A stretch of 64,000 bases of DNA from contig NZ_CP014606.1 in NCBI RefSeq assembly GCF_001584725.1, forward strand, positions 496,001 to 560,000, given 5' to 3'. A program made the position numbers and the translations under genes. The notes under the pieces were generated by a model. It had not been told where the DNA came from. It ran no database searches and was given only the letters and a program-made list of their open reading frames with translations. Source of the DNA: an endosymbiont 'TC1' of Trimyema compressum. Lineage in GTDB: Bacteria > Bacillota > TC1. Below are positions 18,506 to 30,950 of the stretch, piece after piece (within the stretch, counting starts at the first letter, position 1; each line of letters starts with the position of its first letter).

Positions 18506-19201
18506 ATGCCTAAAGTAGGTAAGCGCTTTAAAGCGGCAAGTGAAAAAGTAGATAGTGAGAAATACTATGACATCAAAGAAGCTGTTGCGTTAGTTAAAGA
18601 GACAGCAACTGCTAAGTTTGATGAAACCATTGAGGCTAATGTTCGTTTAGGAGTAGATCCACGTCATGCAGATCAACAAGTAAGAGCTACTGTTATAATG
18701 CCTCATGGAACAGGAAAAAGTCATAAGATTTTAGTTTTTGCTAGAGGCGAAAAAGAAAAAGAAGCATTGGATGCTGGCGCAGAATATGCAGGACTTGATG
18801 AACTAGCAACTAAAATCCAAGGTGGCTGGATGGATTTTGATGTTGTTGTAGCAACACCGGATACAATGGCTATAGTAGGTAAACTTGGTAAAGTATTAGG
18901 TCCAAGAGGTTTAATGCCTAACCCTAAGACAGGTACTGTAACCCAAGACGTTGCAAAAGCAATTGAGGAAATTAAAGCCGGTAAAATAGAATTTCGCGTA
19001 GATAAAGGCGGTATTCTTCATGTGGGATTTGCAAAAGCTTCTTTTGATTCCGACAAAATTGAAGAAAACTTCAAGGTATTTATGGAAGCAGTAGTAAAGG
19101 TTAAGCCTTCTTCAGCAAAAGGCGTATACTTGAAGAACATTACCATTAAATCTACAATGGGACCTGGAATCAAAATTGATCCATCTGTCATTGCGAAATA
19201 A
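18506..19201 (+). CDS. rplA: 50S ribosomal protein L1
   Basis: The 231-residue protein forms the L1 stalk that handles exiting tRNA, and in other bacteria represses its own operon by binding its mRNA. The family segment [18 protein letters not shown] is present and the length is normal. It ends just before the L10 leader, so rplK-rplA and rplJ-rplL are separate regulatory units. Confidence 0.96.
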   Translation: MPKVGKRFKAASEKVDSEKYYDIKEAVALVKETATAKFDETIEANVRLGVDPRHADQQVRATVIMPHGTGKSHKILVFARGEKEKEALDAGAEYAGLDELATKIQGGWMDFDVVVATPDTMAIVGKLGKVLGPRGLMPNPKTGTVTQDVAKAIEEIKAGKIEFRVDKGGILHVGFAKASFDSDKIEENFKVFMEAVVKVKPSSAKGVYLKNITIKSTMGPGIKIDPSVIAK

Positions 19202-19209
19202 TTTAATAT

Positions 19210-19365
19210 TGACCATCCATTCTCTGAGTGATATACTTAGAGAATATTAAAAAAAATCAACTGTAGACAGCAGGCGCTAAAGCTTAATTTCCTGCCGAGG
19301 TTATGTGTTACATAATATGTTATTGTATTATTTAACCCTAACTGTCATGCAGTTAGGGTTTTTTA
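19210..19365 (+). ncRNA. L10 leader (ribosomal protein autoregulatory RNA) with terminator
   Basis: The 190 bases between rplA and rplJ hold structured sequence, including the GC-rich CAGCAGGCGC and CCTGCCGAGG region. It ends in a perfect terminator hairpin (AACCCTAACTG at 19334-19344 with CAGTTAGGGTT at 19350-19360, then TTTT) about 30 bases before the rplJ start. This is the place and layout of the L10 leader, where the L10/L12 complex binds and attenuates its own operon. The call rests on position and structure, not on a covariance search. Confidence 0.75.
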
Positions 19366-19391
19366 TTATTGTGAATAAGGAGGTGTACCAC

Positions 19392-19919
19392 TTGAAACCA
19401 GCAATTGAGAAAAAACAAGTCGTTGTTTCTGAGATTAAGGAAAGATTAGATAGTGCAACATCTGTTGTTGTTGCTGACTATAGAGGACTTAGTGTTGAAG
19501 AAGCTACTGAGTTAAGAAAACAATTGAGAGAAGCAGGCGTTGATTTTAAAGTTCTTAAGAATACATTAGTAAAGAGAGCTTGTAATGACGCTGGCATTGA
19601 AGGATTAGAAGATGTTTTAAAGGGACCAACAGCTATTGCTTTTAGTGAAGATGCTGTGGCACCATCAAAAATATTATTTGATTTTGCAAAAAGTCATAAA
19701 CTACTGGAAATTAAAGGTGGTTTACTAGAGGGTAAGGCTGTAGAAATTGCTCAGCTTAAAGCCTTAGCAATGCTTCCTTCTAAGGAAGCATTGCTAAGCC
19801 AAGTTGCAGGCGCTTTTGCGGCACCAATGCAAACAATGGCTTCATTATTTGCAGCACCAATAAGAGATTTAGTTGGCGTTGTAAATGCAGTTAAAGAAAA
19901 GAAAGAACAAGCATCCTAA
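19392..19919 (+). CDS. rplJ: 50S ribosomal protein L10
   Basis: The 175-residue protein anchors L7/L12 dimers on the ribosome. The N-terminal rRNA-binding part (VVADYRGLSVEEATELRK) and the C-terminal helix that carries L12 are present. Start TTG 19392 follows AAGGAGGTG; the longer in-frame reading from 19305 would run through the terminator hairpin and is rejected. It is followed by rplL at 38 bases. Confidence 0.95.
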   Translation: MKPAIEKKQVVVSEIKERLDSATSVVVADYRGLSVEEATELRKQLREAGVDFKVLKNTLVKRACNDAGIEGLEDVLKGPTAIAFSEDAVAPSKILFDFAKSHKLLEIKGGLLEGKAVEIAQLKALAMLPSKEALLSQVAGAFAAPMQTMASLFAAPIRDLVGVVNAVKEKKEQAS

Positions 19920-19957
19920 GCCATTGTAGCTAGGGTATTATGAGAGGAGATTTTATA

Positions 19958-20332
19958 ATGAGTAAAATTCAAGAAGTAATTGATATTGTAAAAGAAATGA
20001 GCGTTTTAGAATTAAGCGAACTAGTAAAAACATTTAAAGAGGAGTTTGGTGTATCAGCAGCAGCTCCAGTAGCAGTAGTAGCAGCAGCTCCAGTAGCAGG
20101 CGGTGCAGCTGAAGAAGAAAAATCTGAATTTGATGTTGTTTTAGCTGACATTGGTGGAAACAAAATAGCTGTTATTAAAGCAGTTAGAGATTTAACAGGT
20201 TTAGGATTAAAAGAAGCTAAAGAATTAGTTGAAGGTGCTCCGAGCCCAGTAAAAGAAGGCGCTAACAAAGAAGTAGCTGAAGAAGCTAAAGCTAAATTAG
20301 AAGAAGCTGGCGCTAAAGTAGAATTAAAATAA
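19958..20332 (+). CDS. rplL: 50S ribosomal protein L7/L12
   Basis: The 124-residue stalk protein recruits translation factors. It has an N-terminal dimerisation domain, an Ala/Val/Pro-rich hinge (about 35-55) and the C-terminal domain with [20 protein letters not shown] 19958 follows GAGAGGAG; an upstream in-frame ATG at 19940 is rejected. A strong terminator follows, so expression above rpoB can be set separately. Confidence 0.96.
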   Translation: MSKIQEVIDIVKEMSVLELSELVKTFKEEFGVSAAAPVAVVAAAPVAGGAAEEEKSEFDVVLADIGGNKIAVIKAVRDLTGLGLKEAKELVEGAPSPVKEGANKEVAEEAKAKLEEAGAKVELK

Positions 20333-20350
20333 TAGAAAATTCTATAGTTG

Positions 20351-20381
20351 AAAGGTTGAGTGTTAACACTCAACCTTTTTT
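20351..20381 (+). terminator. Terminator after rplL
   Basis: The fully palindromic stem AAAGGTTGAGTG with its complement, followed by a T run, closes the rplJ-rplL unit. Confidence 0.92.
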
Positions 20382-20774
20382 GTACGTTGGCTATTTATTT
20401 GTTAAAATGATTGACGTGAATTCTATGAGTGAGTATAGGGTAGATTTTTTTGGCAAACATTTAATATTTTGCTTATTATTGTTGCTATTGCTAGCATCTT
20501 ATTATTGATTTGTAAGAATAAGAAAAGAATAGAATTTTCTGAATTTAAAACCAGTCGAAGAAGGCTGGTTTTTGTGAAAAAATAATGGTCTATTAAAAAT
20601 AGATTATATAGTTTTTTAATTATTTTTCATAATCTATTAAAAATAAGGCTAAAACCATTGACATTCCTGCTAAATAGGATATAATAATGAGATGTATTAT
20701 TTAGATAATGGGGGATTGTGCACATTATTATCCCTTAGCTCTATTCAATATAAATATATTCAGGAGGTGTCGCC
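20382..20774 (+). other. Intergenic region between rplL and rpoB
   Basis: No convincing gene is seen. The region holds a second hairpin with T tail at about 20547-20573 (AAACCAG with CTGGTTT), two copies of TCTATTAAAAATA (about 20588 and 20633), and the rpoB promoter. A 22-codon hydrophobic frame at about 20426 is too weak to call. Confidence 0.6.
20658..20685 (+). promoter_or_regulatory. Promoter of rpoBC
   Basis: A perfect TTGACA (20658-20663) and a perfect TATAAT (20680-20685) with a 16-base spacer lie 90 bases before the rpoB start. The rpoBC/str unit therefore has its own strong promoter after the rplL terminator. Confidence 0.8.
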
Positions 20775-23700
20775 GTGGCTTATACTCCACAGAAAAACAA
20801 AGCGGAAGAACGGGTGAGTTTCGCGGAAATTAACGAAATTATGGAAATGCCCAACTTGATTGAAATTCAGAAAAAATCCTATGAGTGGTTTTTGGATGAA
20901 GGGATTGCATCTATTTTACAAGATGTATCGCCAATCGAGGATTTTGGAGGTCGGCTCGTACTAGAATTTATAGAACATACATTTGGACAGCCAAAACATA
21001 CAGTAGAGGAAGCAATAGAAAAAGATGTTAACTATGATGCGCCTTTACGTGTAATGACTCGCCTAATTAACAAGGATACAGGGGAAGTGAAAGAAGATGA
21101 AGTTTTCTTGGGAAACTTTCCTTTGATGACGCCGACAGGTACTTTTATTATTAATGGTGCTGAGCGTGTCGTTGTTAGTCAGTTGGTCCGATCCCCTGGC
21201 GTTTATTACGGTGGACAAACAGATACTAATGGCGATCGCATTTATAACTCGACAATTATTCCAAACAGGGGTGCTTGGCTTGAGTATGAAAGTGATTCCC
21301 AAGGATATGTTTATGTCCGGATAGACAGAACAAGAAAACTGCCAGCGACAATACTATTTAAAGCATTAGGATTTGGCGATACAAAAGATATTATAAAGCA
21401 TTTTAATCAAAATGAATATATTATGAAGACTTTAGAAAAAGATAATGCAGATACTAAAGAAGCTGCATTAATTGAAATCTATAGAAAGTTAAGACCCGGT
21501 GAACCACCTACAGTGGACAGTGCTCAAAACTTGCTTCACAGTCTTTTCTTCGATCCAAAGAGATATGACCTAGACAATGTAGGTCGTTATAAAATTAACA
21601 AAAAATTAGAACATGATGTTCCTTTATTTAAAACACCTAAAGATGAGGCTAGTGGCCGTTATTTCAGGCAGTTAGACATTAAGGATATTGTTTGTACAAT
21701 GGAAAACTTCCTTAAAGTTATGAACGAAGAGTTACCAGTAGATGATATTGACCACTTAGGAAACAGAAGGTTGCGTTCTGTTGGTGAATTGTTAAGAAAT
21801 CAATTCAGAGTTGGCTTGTCAAGAATGGAACGCTCCGTTAAAGATAAAATGACGCAACAAGATATTGAGGGTATTAGTGCTCAACAATTAATTAATATAA
21901 GGCCTGTTATCGCGACAGTAAAAGAGTTTTTTGGATCAAGCCAATTGTCCCAATTTATGGATCAAACAAATCCATTAGCTGAATTAACACACAAGAGACG
22001 TTTGTCGGCTCTTGGACCAGGTGGTCTTTCAAGGGAAAGGGCTGGTTTTGAGGTTAGAGATGTACACCACTCTCACTATGGCAGAATGTGTCCAATTGAG
22101 ACACCAGAAGGACCGAATATTGGTTTAATTGGTTCCCTTGGTGTTTATGGAAAGGTTAATGAGCTTGGCTTTATTTGTGCTCCTTACAGAAAGGTTGAAA
22201 AAGCTAATGGTCGCGTAACAGATGAGATTGTTTATTTAACAGCAGACGAGGAAGATGTTTTCGTTATTGCTCAAGCAAACTCACCTATAGATGAAAATGG
22301 CTATTTTACAGATAAAAAAGTAGATGCTCGTTTTAGGAAAGAATATATTGACGTAGATCCTAAAGATATTGATTATATGGACGTATCGCCAAAAGAGGTT
22401 TGGAGTATTGCTACTGCGTTAATTCCATTTCTAGAGCATGATGATGCAAACCGTGCCCTTATGGGTGCTAACATGCAGCGTCAAGCAGTACCTTTGATTT
22501 ATACTGAATCGCCATGTGTGGGAACAGGTATGGAAAAAAGAGCGGCGCAAGACTCTGGAGTTTGTGTTCTAGCTGAAAAAGAAGGAATTATCGAAAGAGT
22601 TACAGGCAATGAAATTGTTATTCGCACAATTGATGGAGAACAAGAAGTGCATAATGTAGTGAAGTTCAAGCGATCTAACCAAGGCACTTGTATTAACCAA
22701 AAACCAATTATTAAGAAAGGTGAAAAGGTTAAGGCAGGAGATGTGTTGGCCGATGGACCATCTGTTGATAATGGCGAATTAGCATTAGGCCGTAACGTAT
22801 TAGTAGCGTTCATGACATGGGAAGGCTATAACTATGAGGATGCTATTTTAATTAGTGAAGAACTGGTTCAAGATGATGTCTATACATCTATTCATATGGA
22901 TGAATATGAGTGTGAAGCACGTGAGACAAAATTAGGACCTGAAGAAATCACTAGGGAAATTACAAATGTTGGACAAGATGCTATCATTGATTTAGATGAT
23001 GAAGGTATCATTAGAATTGGGGCAGAAGTAAAAGCTGGAGATATTCTGGTTGGTAAAGTAACACCTAAAGGTGAAACAGAACTAACTTCTGAAGAACGTC
23101 TTTTAAGAGCTATCTTCGGAGAAAAATCAAGAGATGTTAAAGACAATTCACTCAGAGTGCCACATGGGCAAAAAGGAATTGTTGTAGATGTTAAAGTGTT
23201 TGAAAAAGAAGATAAAGACAATGCTTTATCTCCAGGTGTGAATAAAGTTGTCCGTGTCTATATTGCCCAAAAAAGAAAAATATCTGTAGGGGATAAAATG
23301 GCTGGACGTCATGGTAACAAAGGTGTTATTTCTAGAATTTTGCCTAAAGAGGATATGCCGTTTTTACCAGATGGCACGCCAGTGCAAATTGTACTTAATC
23401 CGTTAGGTGTACCATCGCGTATGAATATTGGACAGGTTCTTGAGTGTCATTTAGGAATGGCAGCAGTTAAAAAAGGTATTAAGGTAGCAACACCAGTATT
23501 TGATGGTGCTTCTGAAGATGACATTCATAAAATGTTAACATCAGTAGGTATTAGCGCATCAGGTAAAACTAGATTATATGATGGTAGAACAGGAGAACCA
23601 TTTGATAACGAGGTCACTGTTGGTCAAGTATATATGTTGAAACTGCACCACTTAGTAGATGATAAAATGCACGCTCGCTCAACTGGACCGTACTCACTGG

Positions 23701-24167
23701 TAACTCAGCAACCCCTTGGTGGTAAAGCCCAGTTTGGTGGACAGCGTTTTGGAGAGATGGAGGTTTGGGCATTAGAGGCCTATGGTGCAGCCCATACTCT
23801 ACAAGAGATATTGACAATTAAGTCAGATGATATTGTTGGTAGGGTGAAAACATATGAAGCTATTGTAAAAGGAGAAAATATTCCTGAGCCAGGCATTCCA
23901 GAATCTTTCAAAGTATTGATTAAGGAATTACAGAGCTTAGGACTAGATGTTCAGGTTCTCCATAAAAATAAAGAAAAAAATGTATTTGAAACTGCAGATA
24001 ATGAACCAATTACTGCTGAAATAAAAAAAGATCCAGAGGAGATTGTTTTAGAAGGTGCAGAACTCATCGCATCCGGATACCACGTAACATCCGAAGACGA
24101 TGAAAATGTAGATTTTGGTTTTGTTGTTAAGGAAGAAGAACAGGAGGGTGAACATGGAAGAAATTAA
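20775..24167 (+). CDS. rpoB: RNA polymerase beta subunit
   Basis: The 1130-residue core subunit starts at GTG 20775 after AGGAGGTG. The rifampicin-binding region ([20 protein letters not shown], about 389-408, then [11 protein letters not shown]) has susceptible-type residues at the Asp, His and Ser positions. Family segments such as RHGNKGVI and [20 protein letters not shown] are intact. It overlaps the rpoC start by 14 bases, so the two subunits are translationally coupled. No lesion is seen in 3.4 kb. Confidence 0.98.
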   Translation: MAYTPQKNKAEERVSFAEINEIMEMPNLIEIQKKSYEWFLDEGIASILQDVSPIEDFGGRLVLEFIEHTFGQPKHTVEEAIEKDVNYDAPLRVMTRLINKDTGEVKEDEVFLGNFPLMTPTGTFIINGAERVVVSQLVRSPGVYYGGQTDTNGDRIYNSTIIPNRGAWLEYESDSQGYVYVRIDRTRKLPATILFKALGFGDTKDIIKHFNQNEYIMKTLEKDNADTKEAALIEIYRKLRPGEPPTVDSAQNLLHSLFFDPKRYDLDNVGRYKINKKLEHDVPLFKTPKDEASGRYFRQLDIKDIVCTMENFLKVMNEELPVDDIDHLGNRRLRSVGELLRNQFRVGLSRMERSVKDKMTQQDIEGISAQQLINIRPVIATVKEFFGSSQLSQFMDQTNPLAELTHKRRLSALGPGGLSRERAGFEVRDVHHSHYGRMCPIETPEGPNIGLIGSLGVYGKVNELGFICAPYRKVEKANGRVTDEIVYLTADEEDVFVIAQANSPIDENGYFTDKKVDARFRKEYIDVDPKDIDYMDVSPKEVWSIATALIPFLEHDDANRALMGANMQRQAVPLIYTESPCVGTGMEKRAAQDSGVCVLAEKEGIIERVTGNEIVIRTIDGEQEVHNVVKFKRSNQGTCINQKPIIKKGEKVKAGDVLADGPSVDNGELALGRNVLVAFMTWEGYNYEDAILISEELVQDDVYTSIHMDEYECEARETKLGPEEITREITNVGQDAIIDLDDEGIIRIGAEVKAGDILVGKVTPKGETELTSEERLLRAIFGEKSRDVKDNSLRVPHGQKGIVVDVKVFEKEDKDNALSPGVNKVVRVYIAQKRKISVGDKMAGRHGNKGVISRILPKEDMPFLPDGTPVQIVLNPLGVPSRMNIGQVLECHLGMAAVKKGIKVATPVFDGASEDDIHKMLTSVGISASGKTRLYDGRTGEPFDNEVTVGQVYMLKLHHLVDDKMHARSTGPYSLVTQQPLGGKAQFGGQRFGEMEVWALEAYGAAHTLQEILTIKSDDIVGRVKTYEAIVKGENIPEPGIPESFKVLIKELQSLGLDVQVLHKNKEKNVFETADNEPITAEIKKDPEEIVLEGAELIASGYHVTSEDDENVDFGFVVKEEEQEGEHGRN

Positions 24168-27100
24168 TAAAAAAAGTGATTCTAAAAAGGATAATAGTAA
24201 TCCTGTGGACTCCAATGCTTTCGATGCTATTCGTATAAGTTTAGCCTCTCCAGAAAAAATACGTTCATGGTCATATGGTGAAGTGAAAAAACCAGAAACC
24301 ATTAACTATAGAACGCTAAAGCCGGAAAGAGATGGACTCTTTTGTGAGAAAATCTTTGGACCTACAAAGGACTGGGAATGTCATTGTGGAAAATATAAGA
24401 AAGTCAAGTATGAAGGAATCGTTTGTGATCGTTGTGGCGTTGAAATTACACGTGCAAAAGTTAGAAGAGAGAGAATGGGACATATAGAGTTTGCAGCACC
24501 TGTTTCCAGTATTTGGTATTTTAAAGGTGTGCCAAGCCGTATGGGATTGCTTCTAGATGTATCACCAAAATCCATTGAAAAAGTACTTTATTTTTCAAGC
24601 TATATAGTTTTACAACCAGGAGATACACCTCTTGTAAAAAAACAAATATTATCTGAACAAGAATATAGAGATAATCGTAAAAAATTTGGTAAAGCATTTA
24701 AAGCCGGCATGGGAGCAGAAGCCATTAAGGAATTATTACGGGAAACTGACCTAGCTACTTTAGCAACTGAAATTAGAGCTGAAATTTTAAATACCAGTTC
24801 TCAAAAGAAAATTCGTCTTTTGAGACGACTTGAGGTTGTTGAAGTATTCAGAACTTCTGGCAATAAACCTGAGTGGATGATTTTAGATGTTCTGCCAGTG
24901 ATTCCGCCAGAGCTAAGACCGATGGTACAGTTAGATGGTGGTCGTTTTGCTACTTCTGACTTAAATGATCTCTACAGAAGAGTCATTAATAGAAATAATC
25001 GTTTGAAGAAGCTACTTGATTTAAATGCCCCAGAGATTATTGTTAGAAATGAGAAGCGAATGCTACAAGAAGCCGTTGATGCTTTAATTGATAATGGTAG
25101 AAGAGGTCGTCCCGTTGCTGGTTCAGGAAACCGTCCTTTGAAATCATTAAGCGATATGCTTAAAGGCAAACATGGTCGTTTTCGTCAAAACCTATTAGGA
25201 AAACGTGTTGACTATTCAGGTCGTTCTGTTATTGTAGTTGGTCCAGAGCTTAAAATGCATCAATGTGGTTTGCCTAGAAAAATGGCTTTAGAACTTTTCA
25301 AACCTTTTGTAATGAAGTGTTTAGTCGAGCAAGGTGAAGCTTTAAATATTAAACAAGCTAAAAAGCAAGTTGAAAAAGGTGAAAGCAAAGTTTGGGATAT
25401 ATTAGAGGAAGTTGTTAAGGAACATCCGGTTCTATTAAACAGGGCTCCTACACTGCACCGCTTAGGTATTCAAGCTTTTGAACCAATCTTAGTTGGTGGT
25501 AAAGCCATTCAACTACATCCATTAGTTTGTACAGCCTATAATGCAGACTTTGATGGTGACCAAATGGCGGTTCATTTACCATTATCTTTAGAAGCACAAG
25601 CTGAAGCTAGATTTTTAATGATGAGTACCAATAATATTTTGAATCCAAAGGATGGTCACCCTGTTGCAACACCTACACAGGACATGGTATTAGGTTGTTA
25701 TTACCTAACCGTAGTTAAAGAAGGTGGAAAAGGCGAAGGTAAAGTCTTTAACAACTACACTGAAGCTGCAATGGCATACGAGCATGGTGTTATTGAATTA
25801 CATGCAGTAATTAAGCTGAAAGATAAAAATGGTGATTGGTTAGAAACAACGGTAGGTCGCTTAATCTTTAATTACGAAACACCAATTCCTGAAGAACTTG
25901 GTTACTATAATCAGGAAATGGATAAAAAGAAACTTGGAGAACTAATTTACTTATGCTACAGAAAATTAGGCAGTGATAAAACTGCTCAAGTTTTAGATGG
26001 TATTAAGAAATTAGGTTATAAGTATTCTACAAAAGCTGGTTTAACAATTAGCGTAGCCGATATCTTTATTCCTGAAGCTAAAAAAGAAATTCTTGCTAAG
26101 GCTGATGAAGAAGTAGATAAAATTGACAACTTATTTAAAATGGGCTTTTGTACAGAAAAAGAGCGACATGAAAAAGTTATTGAACTTTGGAATGGTGCAA
26201 CAGGAGCTGTTACCAAGTCTATGATGGAAAACTTAGATAAGTTCAATCCTATTTTTATGATGGCTAACTCTGGAGCCCGTGGTAATGTTCAGCAAATTCG
26301 TCAGCTGGCAGGTATGAGGGGACTCATGGCTGACCCATCTGGTAAAATTGTTGACTTACCTATTAAAGCTAACTTCCGTGAAGGATTAACTGTACTTGAG
26401 TATTTCTTATCTACTCACGGAGCCAGAAAAGGTTTGGCGGATACAGCTTTAAGAACAGCTGAGTCAGGTTATTTAACACGTCGTTTAGTTGATGTTTCTC
26501 AAGATGTTATTATTAGAGAAGAGGACTGTGGTGCTGAAGAAGGGTTTACAGTGTCTTCTATTATTGAAGGAACTCGTGTTATTGAATCTCTTGGTGAGAG
26601 AATTATTGGACGTTATTTAGCTGAAGATATTATTCATCCTAAGACAAAAGAGATTATTGCTCATAAAAATGAGTTAGTTGATGAAGATAAATCTGAAGAG
26701 GTTGTGGCTGCTGGTGTTGAAGAAGTTAAGATTTTCTCAACATTTAACTGTAAAACAAGACGAGGCGTTTGTGCAAAGTGCTATGGTAGAAACTTAGCTA
26801 TTGGTACACCGGTAGAACTAGGTGAAGCTGTTGGTACAATTGCGGCTCAGTCAATTGGAGAGCCAGGCACTCAGTTAACAATGAGAACTTTCCATACTGG
26901 TGGTGTTGCGGGAGATGACATTACCCAAGGTTTACCTAGAGTAGAAGAACTTTTTGAAGCTCGTAAACCTAAAGAGAAAGGTGAGCTTGCTCCAGCTGCC
27001 GGTAAAATTAAAATAAAAATGGTTAAAGGTAAAAATGAGATTTCCATTACCAATAAAGACGGCATAGAAACAGTTACTGTTCCATTATCTGCTAAACTAA

Positions 27101-27660
27101 GAGTAGCCACTGGTGATAAGGTTGAATTAGGCGATCAATTAACGGAAGGTTCTTTAGATCCTCATAGTTTATTGGCATATAAAGGCACCAAGGCATTACA
27201 AAACTATATCTTAAGAGAAGTTCAAAAAGTATATAGAACTCAGGGTGTTGATATTAGTGATAAACATATTGAAATTATTATTCACCAAATGCTTAAAAAA
27301 GTTAAGATGTCAGATACAGGAGATACACACTTGCTTGAAGGAACTATTGTCAATACATTTGATTTTGAAGAAGCTAATAAGCTTGCTACAAATAAAGGAG
27401 AAGCTATTCCGATTTTATTAGGAATTACCCAAGCATCATTAGCTACAGATTCTTTCTTATCAGCAGCGTCTTTCCAAGAGACAACTAGAGTATTAACAGA
27501 TGCTGCTATTAGAGGTAAGATTGACTATCTTGTTGGCTTGAAAGAGAATGTTCAAATAGGTAAGCTAATTCCAACTGGAACTGGCCTTACAAAGTATGAA
27601 TATTTGGAAGTTAATAAGATTCCTGACCGAGAAGAACTCTTCATTGACAGAGAAGATTAA
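24154..27660 (+). CDS. rpoC: RNA polymerase beta' subunit
   Basis: The 1168-residue catalytic subunit carries the N-terminal zinc site ([20 protein letters not shown]), the Mg-binding [12 protein letters not shown] (about 463) and the second zinc region ([13 protein letters not shown]). ATG 24154 is chosen because GGAGGGTG precedes it and MEEINKK fits the family start; the longer frame from 24115 lies inside rpoB. The bridge helix region and C-terminus are intact. Confidence 0.98.
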   Translation: MEEINKKSDSKKDNSNPVDSNAFDAIRISLASPEKIRSWSYGEVKKPETINYRTLKPERDGLFCEKIFGPTKDWECHCGKYKKVKYEGIVCDRCGVEITRAKVRRERMGHIEFAAPVSSIWYFKGVPSRMGLLLDVSPKSIEKVLYFSSYIVLQPGDTPLVKKQILSEQEYRDNRKKFGKAFKAGMGAEAIKELLRETDLATLATEIRAEILNTSSQKKIRLLRRLEVVEVFRTSGNKPEWMILDVLPVIPPELRPMVQLDGGRFATSDLNDLYRRVINRNNRLKKLLDLNAPEIIVRNEKRMLQEAVDALIDNGRRGRPVAGSGNRPLKSLSDMLKGKHGRFRQNLLGKRVDYSGRSVIVVGPELKMHQCGLPRKMALELFKPFVMKCLVEQGEALNIKQAKKQVEKGESKVWDILEEVVKEHPVLLNRAPTLHRLGIQAFEPILVGGKAIQLHPLVCTAYNADFDGDQMAVHLPLSLEAQAEARFLMMSTNNILNPKDGHPVATPTQDMVLGCYYLTVVKEGGKGEGKVFNNYTEAAMAYEHGVIELHAVIKLKDKNGDWLETTVGRLIFNYETPIPEELGYYNQEMDKKKLGELIYLCYRKLGSDKTAQVLDGIKKLGYKYSTKAGLTISVADIFIPEAKKEILAKADEEVDKIDNLFKMGFCTEKERHEKVIELWNGATGAVTKSMMENLDKFNPIFMMANSGARGNVQQIRQLAGMRGLMADPSGKIVDLPIKANFREGLTVLEYFLSTHGARKGLADTALRTAESGYLTRRLVDVSQDVIIREEDCGAEEGFTVSSIIEGTRVIESLGERIIGRYLAEDIIHPKTKEIIAHKNELVDEDKSEEVVAAGVEEVKIFSTFNCKTRRGVCAKCYGRNLAIGTPVELGEAVGTIAAQSIGEPGTQLTMRTFHTGGVAGDDITQGLPRVEELFEARKPKEKGELAPAAGKIKIKMVKGKNEISITNKDGIETVTVPLSAKLRVATGDKVELGDQLTEGSLDPHSLLAYKGTKALQNYILREVQKVYRTQGVDISDKHIEIIIHQMLKKVKMSDTGDTHLLEGTIVNTFDFEEANKLATNKGEAIPILLGITQASLATDSFLSAASFQETTRVLTDAAIRGKIDYLVGLKENVQIGKLIPTGTGLTKYEYLEVNKIPDREELFIDRED

Positions 27661-27699
27661 AAGTGATAAAATTGTATGGCTTGGAAAGGGGGCTACTCT

Positions 27700-27957
27700 A
27701 TGTCTTTAGATGAACTTAAAATAGCAAAAAGACGTACAGTTGGCACCAAACAGACTAAAAAGGCCTTACAAAACAGTCAGCTAAAAGCGGTTTATGTTGC
27801 AATGGATGCTGAACATAAGGTGACGAAACCACTTGTTGAAATAATAAATAAAAAAGGCCTTCCTATTTGCTGGGTGGAAACCAAGTATAAATTAGGAAAG
27901 GCCTGTGGTATTGAAGTAGGTACAGCCATTGCGGGTGTATTAAAAGAGGAAGAATAA
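27700..27957 (+). CDS. L7Ae-type ribosomal protein (YbxF-like)
   Basis: The 85-residue protein has the L7Ae/L30e fold pattern ([37 protein letters not shown]), a kink-turn RNA binder. In Firmicutes it sits between rpoC and rpsL as here. ATG 27700 is preferred, since AAGGGGGC precedes it; an ATG at 27676 lacks a good site. Its role on the ribosome or in RNA is not well defined. Confidence 0.88.
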   Translation: MSLDELKIAKRRTVGTKQTKKALQNSQLKAVYVAMDAEHKVTKPLVEIINKKGLPICWVETKYKLGKACGIEVGTAIAGVLKEEE

Positions 27958-27971
27958 AAAGGAGGTGTGGT

Positions 27972-28346
27972 ATGCCTACAATTAACCAATTAGTAAGAAA
28001 AGGTAGAGAAGTGATGGAGCAAAAATCTACAGCACCAGCACTCAAAAATTGCCCTCAAAAAAGAGGAGTATGTACGAGAGTTTATACAGCCACTCCTAAA
28101 AAGCCGAATTCAGCTTTACGTAAAGTAGCCAGAGTTCGCTTAACGAACAGCATTGAGGTAACAGCGTATATTCCGGGAATTGGTCACTCATTACAAGAGC
28201 ACTCAGTTGTGCTAATCAGAGGTGGCAGAATTAAGGACTTACCAGGTGTTCGTTATCATATTGTAAGAGGTGCTTTGGATACAACAGGTGTTCAAGATAG
28301 AGGGCAAAGTCGTTCTAAGTACGGTACAAAGAAACCTAAAAAATAA
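27972..28346 (+). CDS. rpsL: 30S ribosomal protein S12
   Basis: The 124-residue decoding-centre protein keeps the lysines of [17 protein letters not shown] and [13 protein letters not shown], the streptomycin-sensitive form. ATG 27972 follows AAGGAGGTG. It opens the str operon proper (rpsL-rpsG-fusA-tuf). Confidence 0.97.
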   Translation: MPTINQLVRKGREVMEQKSTAPALKNCPQKRGVCTRVYTATPKKPNSALRKVARVRLTNSIEVTAYIPGIGHSLQEHSVVLIRGGRIKDLPGVRYHIVRGALDTTGVQDRGQSRSKYGTKKPKK

Positions 28347-28362
28347 GTGTGAGGTGAAATAG

Positions 28363-28833
28363 ATGCCAAGGAAAGGTAGTGTTCCTAAAAGAGAAGTATT
28401 GCCAGACCCGATTTACGGGAGTGTAGTACTAACTAAATTAGTTAATCAAATTATGTTAGATGGCAAAAAGAGCATAGCGGAAGGTATCTGCTATGGCGCT
28501 TTAAATATTATTAAAGAAAAAACCGAAAGAGATCCAATGGAAGTTTTTAATGAAGCTATGGAAAATGTTATACCTTTATTAGAAGTTAAAGCACGTCGTG
28601 TTGGCGGGGCAAACTATCAGGTTCCAATTGAAGTAAGGCCTGAGAGAAGACAAACATTAGCAATTCGTTGGATTACAAAATTCACAAGAGCTAGAAGTGG
28701 CAAGTCAATGGAGCAAAAATTAGCAAATGAGTTAATGGATGCTGCAAATGGCACAGGTTCTTCTGTTAAAAGAAAAGAAGATACTCATAAAATGGCTGAG
28801 GCTAATAGAGCATTTGCACATTACAAATGGTAG
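28363..28833 (+). CDS. rpsG: 30S ribosomal protein S7
   Basis: The 156-residue protein nucleates the 30S head on 16S rRNA. The N-terminal [20 protein letters not shown] and the C-terminal [12 protein letters not shown] are standard. It sits 16 bases after rpsL and 15 before fusA. Confidence 0.97.
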   Translation: MPRKGSVPKREVLPDPIYGSVVLTKLVNQIMLDGKKSIAEGICYGALNIIKEKTERDPMEVFNEAMENVIPLLEVKARRVGGANYQVPIEVRPERRQTLAIRWITKFTRARSGKSMEQKLANELMDAANGTGSSVKRKEDTHKMAEANRAFAHYKW

Positions 28834-28848
28834 AGAGGGGATAATCAT

Positions 28849-30927
28849 ATGGCTAGACAAGTTAGCTTAGAAAAAACTAGAAATATTGGTATTATGGCGC
28901 ATATTGATGCGGGTAAAACCACAACAACAGAGAGAATCCTCTTCTATACTGGTCGTGTTCATAAAATTGGGGAGACACATGACGGTGCAGCTACTATGGA
29001 CTGGATGGTTCAAGAGCAAGAAAGAGGTATTACAATTACTTCTGCTGCAACTACTTGTTCATGGAAAGACCACAAAATCAATATTATCGATACACCAGGA
29101 CACGTGGACTTTACAATGGAAGTTGAACGTTCATTACGTGTTTTAGACGGTGCAGTAGCAGTATTTTGCTCAGTAGGTGGTGTTGAACCTCAATCTGAAA
29201 CTGTTTGGAGACAAGCAGACAAGTATGGTGTTCCAAGAATTGCTTACATTAATAAAATGGATAGAACAGGAGCTGACTTCTTTACAGGTGTCAATATGAT
29301 TAAAGATCGTTTAGGCGCAAATCCTGTTCCAATGCAAATTCCAATTGGTTCTGAAGAAAACTTTAAAGGTGTTGTAGATTTAATTGAAAATGAAGCAATT
29401 ATTTATACTGATGACTTAGGTCAAGTTTCAGATCACACTGCTATTCCCGAAGATTTAGTTGAAATAGCAGCGGAGTATAGAGAAAAATTAATTGAAGCAG
29501 CAGCTGAAAATGATGAAGAATTAATGATGAAGTATTTAGAAGGTGAAGAACTTTCATTAGAAGAAATTAGACGAGGAATTAGACGAGGAACTTTGGCGGT
29601 TACAATGATTCCAGTGTTCTGTGGGTCTGCTTTTAAAAACAAAGGTATACAACCATTGTTAGATGCTATTATTGATTTTATGCCATCTCCAGTAGATGTG
29701 CCACCAGTTGAAGGTATTAATCCTGAAACAGGAGAAACAGAAACAAGAGACTCAGATGACGATGCACCATTTTCTGCTTTAGCGTTTAAGATTATGGCTG
29801 ACCCGTTTGTTGGGAAGCTTGCGTTCTTCAGATCTTATTCTGGGATTGTTGAATCTGGAACTTATATTTATAACTCAGTAAAAAGTAAGAGAGAGCGTTT
29901 AGGAAGAATCCTACAAATGCACGCTAACTCAAGAGAAGATATTAAAGAAGTCCGTTCAGGTGATATTGCAGCTGCAGTCGGTCTAAAGGACACTGCAACT
30001 GGAGAAACCCTATGTGACGAAAAGCATCCAATTGTTTTAGAATCAATGGAATTCCCAGATCCAGTTATTGATATTGCTATTGAGCCTAAAACAAAGCAAG
30101 ACCAAGAAAAAATGGGTATGGCTCTTCAGAAACTTTCAGAAGAAGATCCAACATTCAGAGTGCATACCGATGAAGAAACTGGACAAACAATTATTTCTGG
30201 AATGGGTGAATTACACTTAGAAGTTATTGTGGATCGTCTGTTAAGAGAATTTAAAGTAGATGCGTTAGTCGGTAAACCGCAAGTTGCTTACAAAGAGACA
30301 GTTACTAAAGAAGCTCGCTCAGAAACTAAATATGCTCGTCAATCAGGTGGTAGAGGTCAATACGGACACGTTGTTATTAACATTGAACCACTTGAAAGAG
30401 GAACAGGATATGAGTTCGTTAATAAAATTGTAGGTGGTGTTATTCCTAAGGAATACATTCCAGCAGTTGATGCTGGTATTCAAGAAGCTATGGTCAATGG
30501 TGTTATTGCTGGTTATCCATTAATGGATGTAAAGATTACATTAGTTGATGGATCTTATCATGATGTTGACTCATCTGAAATGGCCTTTAAAATTGCCGGA
30601 AGTATGGCATTTAAAGAGGGGGCTAAAAAAGCTGGAGCAACTATTGTTGAGCCTGTAATGAAAATTGAGGCTACTATTCCTGAGGAATACATGGGAGATG
30701 TTATTGGCGACATTAACTCTCGTCGTGGAAGAATTGAAGGAATGGACCCAAGACCAGGTGGCGTAACAGTTGTTAGAGGTTTTGTACCGCTAGCAGAAAT
30801 GTTCGGTTATGCTACAGACCTACGTTCACGTTCACAAGGTCGTGGTACTTATGTAATGCAATTTGATCATTACGAAGCGGTACCAAAAAGTATATCTGAA
30901 GAAATTATTGAAAAAAGAAGAGGATAG
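28849..30927 (+). CDS. fusA: Elongation factor G
   Basis: The 692-residue translocation GTPase shows G1 [16 protein letters not shown]3 DTPGHVDF, G4 NKMD and domains II-V up to [20 protein letters not shown]. The length is normal and no lesion is seen. Codon use has many T-ending codons, in contrast to the adjacent tuf. tuf begins 23 bases downstream. Confidence 0.98.
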   Translation: MARQVSLEKTRNIGIMAHIDAGKTTTTERILFYTGRVHKIGETHDGAATMDWMVQEQERGITITSAATTCSWKDHKINIIDTPGHVDFTMEVERSLRVLDGAVAVFCSVGGVEPQSETVWRQADKYGVPRIAYINKMDRTGADFFTGVNMIKDRLGANPVPMQIPIGSEENFKGVVDLIENEAIIYTDDLGQVSDHTAIPEDLVEIAAEYREKLIEAAAENDEELMMKYLEGEELSLEEIRRGIRRGTLAVTMIPVFCGSAFKNKGIQPLLDAIIDFMPSPVDVPPVEGINPETGETETRDSDDDAPFSALAFKIMADPFVGKLAFFRSYSGIVESGTYIYNSVKSKRERLGRILQMHANSREDIKEVRSGDIAAAVGLKDTATGETLCDEKHPIVLESMEFPDPVIDIAIEPKTKQDQEKMGMALQKLSEEDPTFRVHTDEETGQTIISGMGELHLEVIVDRLLREFKVDALVGKPQVAYKETVTKEARSETKYARQSGGRGQYGHVVINIEPLERGTGYEFVNKIVGGVIPKEYIPAVDAGIQEAMVNGVIAGYPLMDVKITLVDGSYHDVDSSEMAFKIAGSMAFKEGAKKAGATIVEPVMKIEATIPEEYMGDVIGDINSRRGRIEGMDPRPGGVTVVRGFVPLAEMFGYATDLRSRSQGRGTYVMQFDHYEAVPKSISEEIIEKRRG

Positions 30928-30950
30928 TTTTTAAGGAGGAGAAGAAAGAA

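Noticed and set aside
19305-19391. N-terminal extension of L10
   Set aside because: It would translate a perfect terminator hairpin; TTG 19392 has an ideal ribosome binding site and the family start.
20426-20494. Short hydrophobic frame between rplL and rpoB
   Set aside because: It has 22 codons with no ribosome binding site; AT-rich sequence gives such frames by chance.
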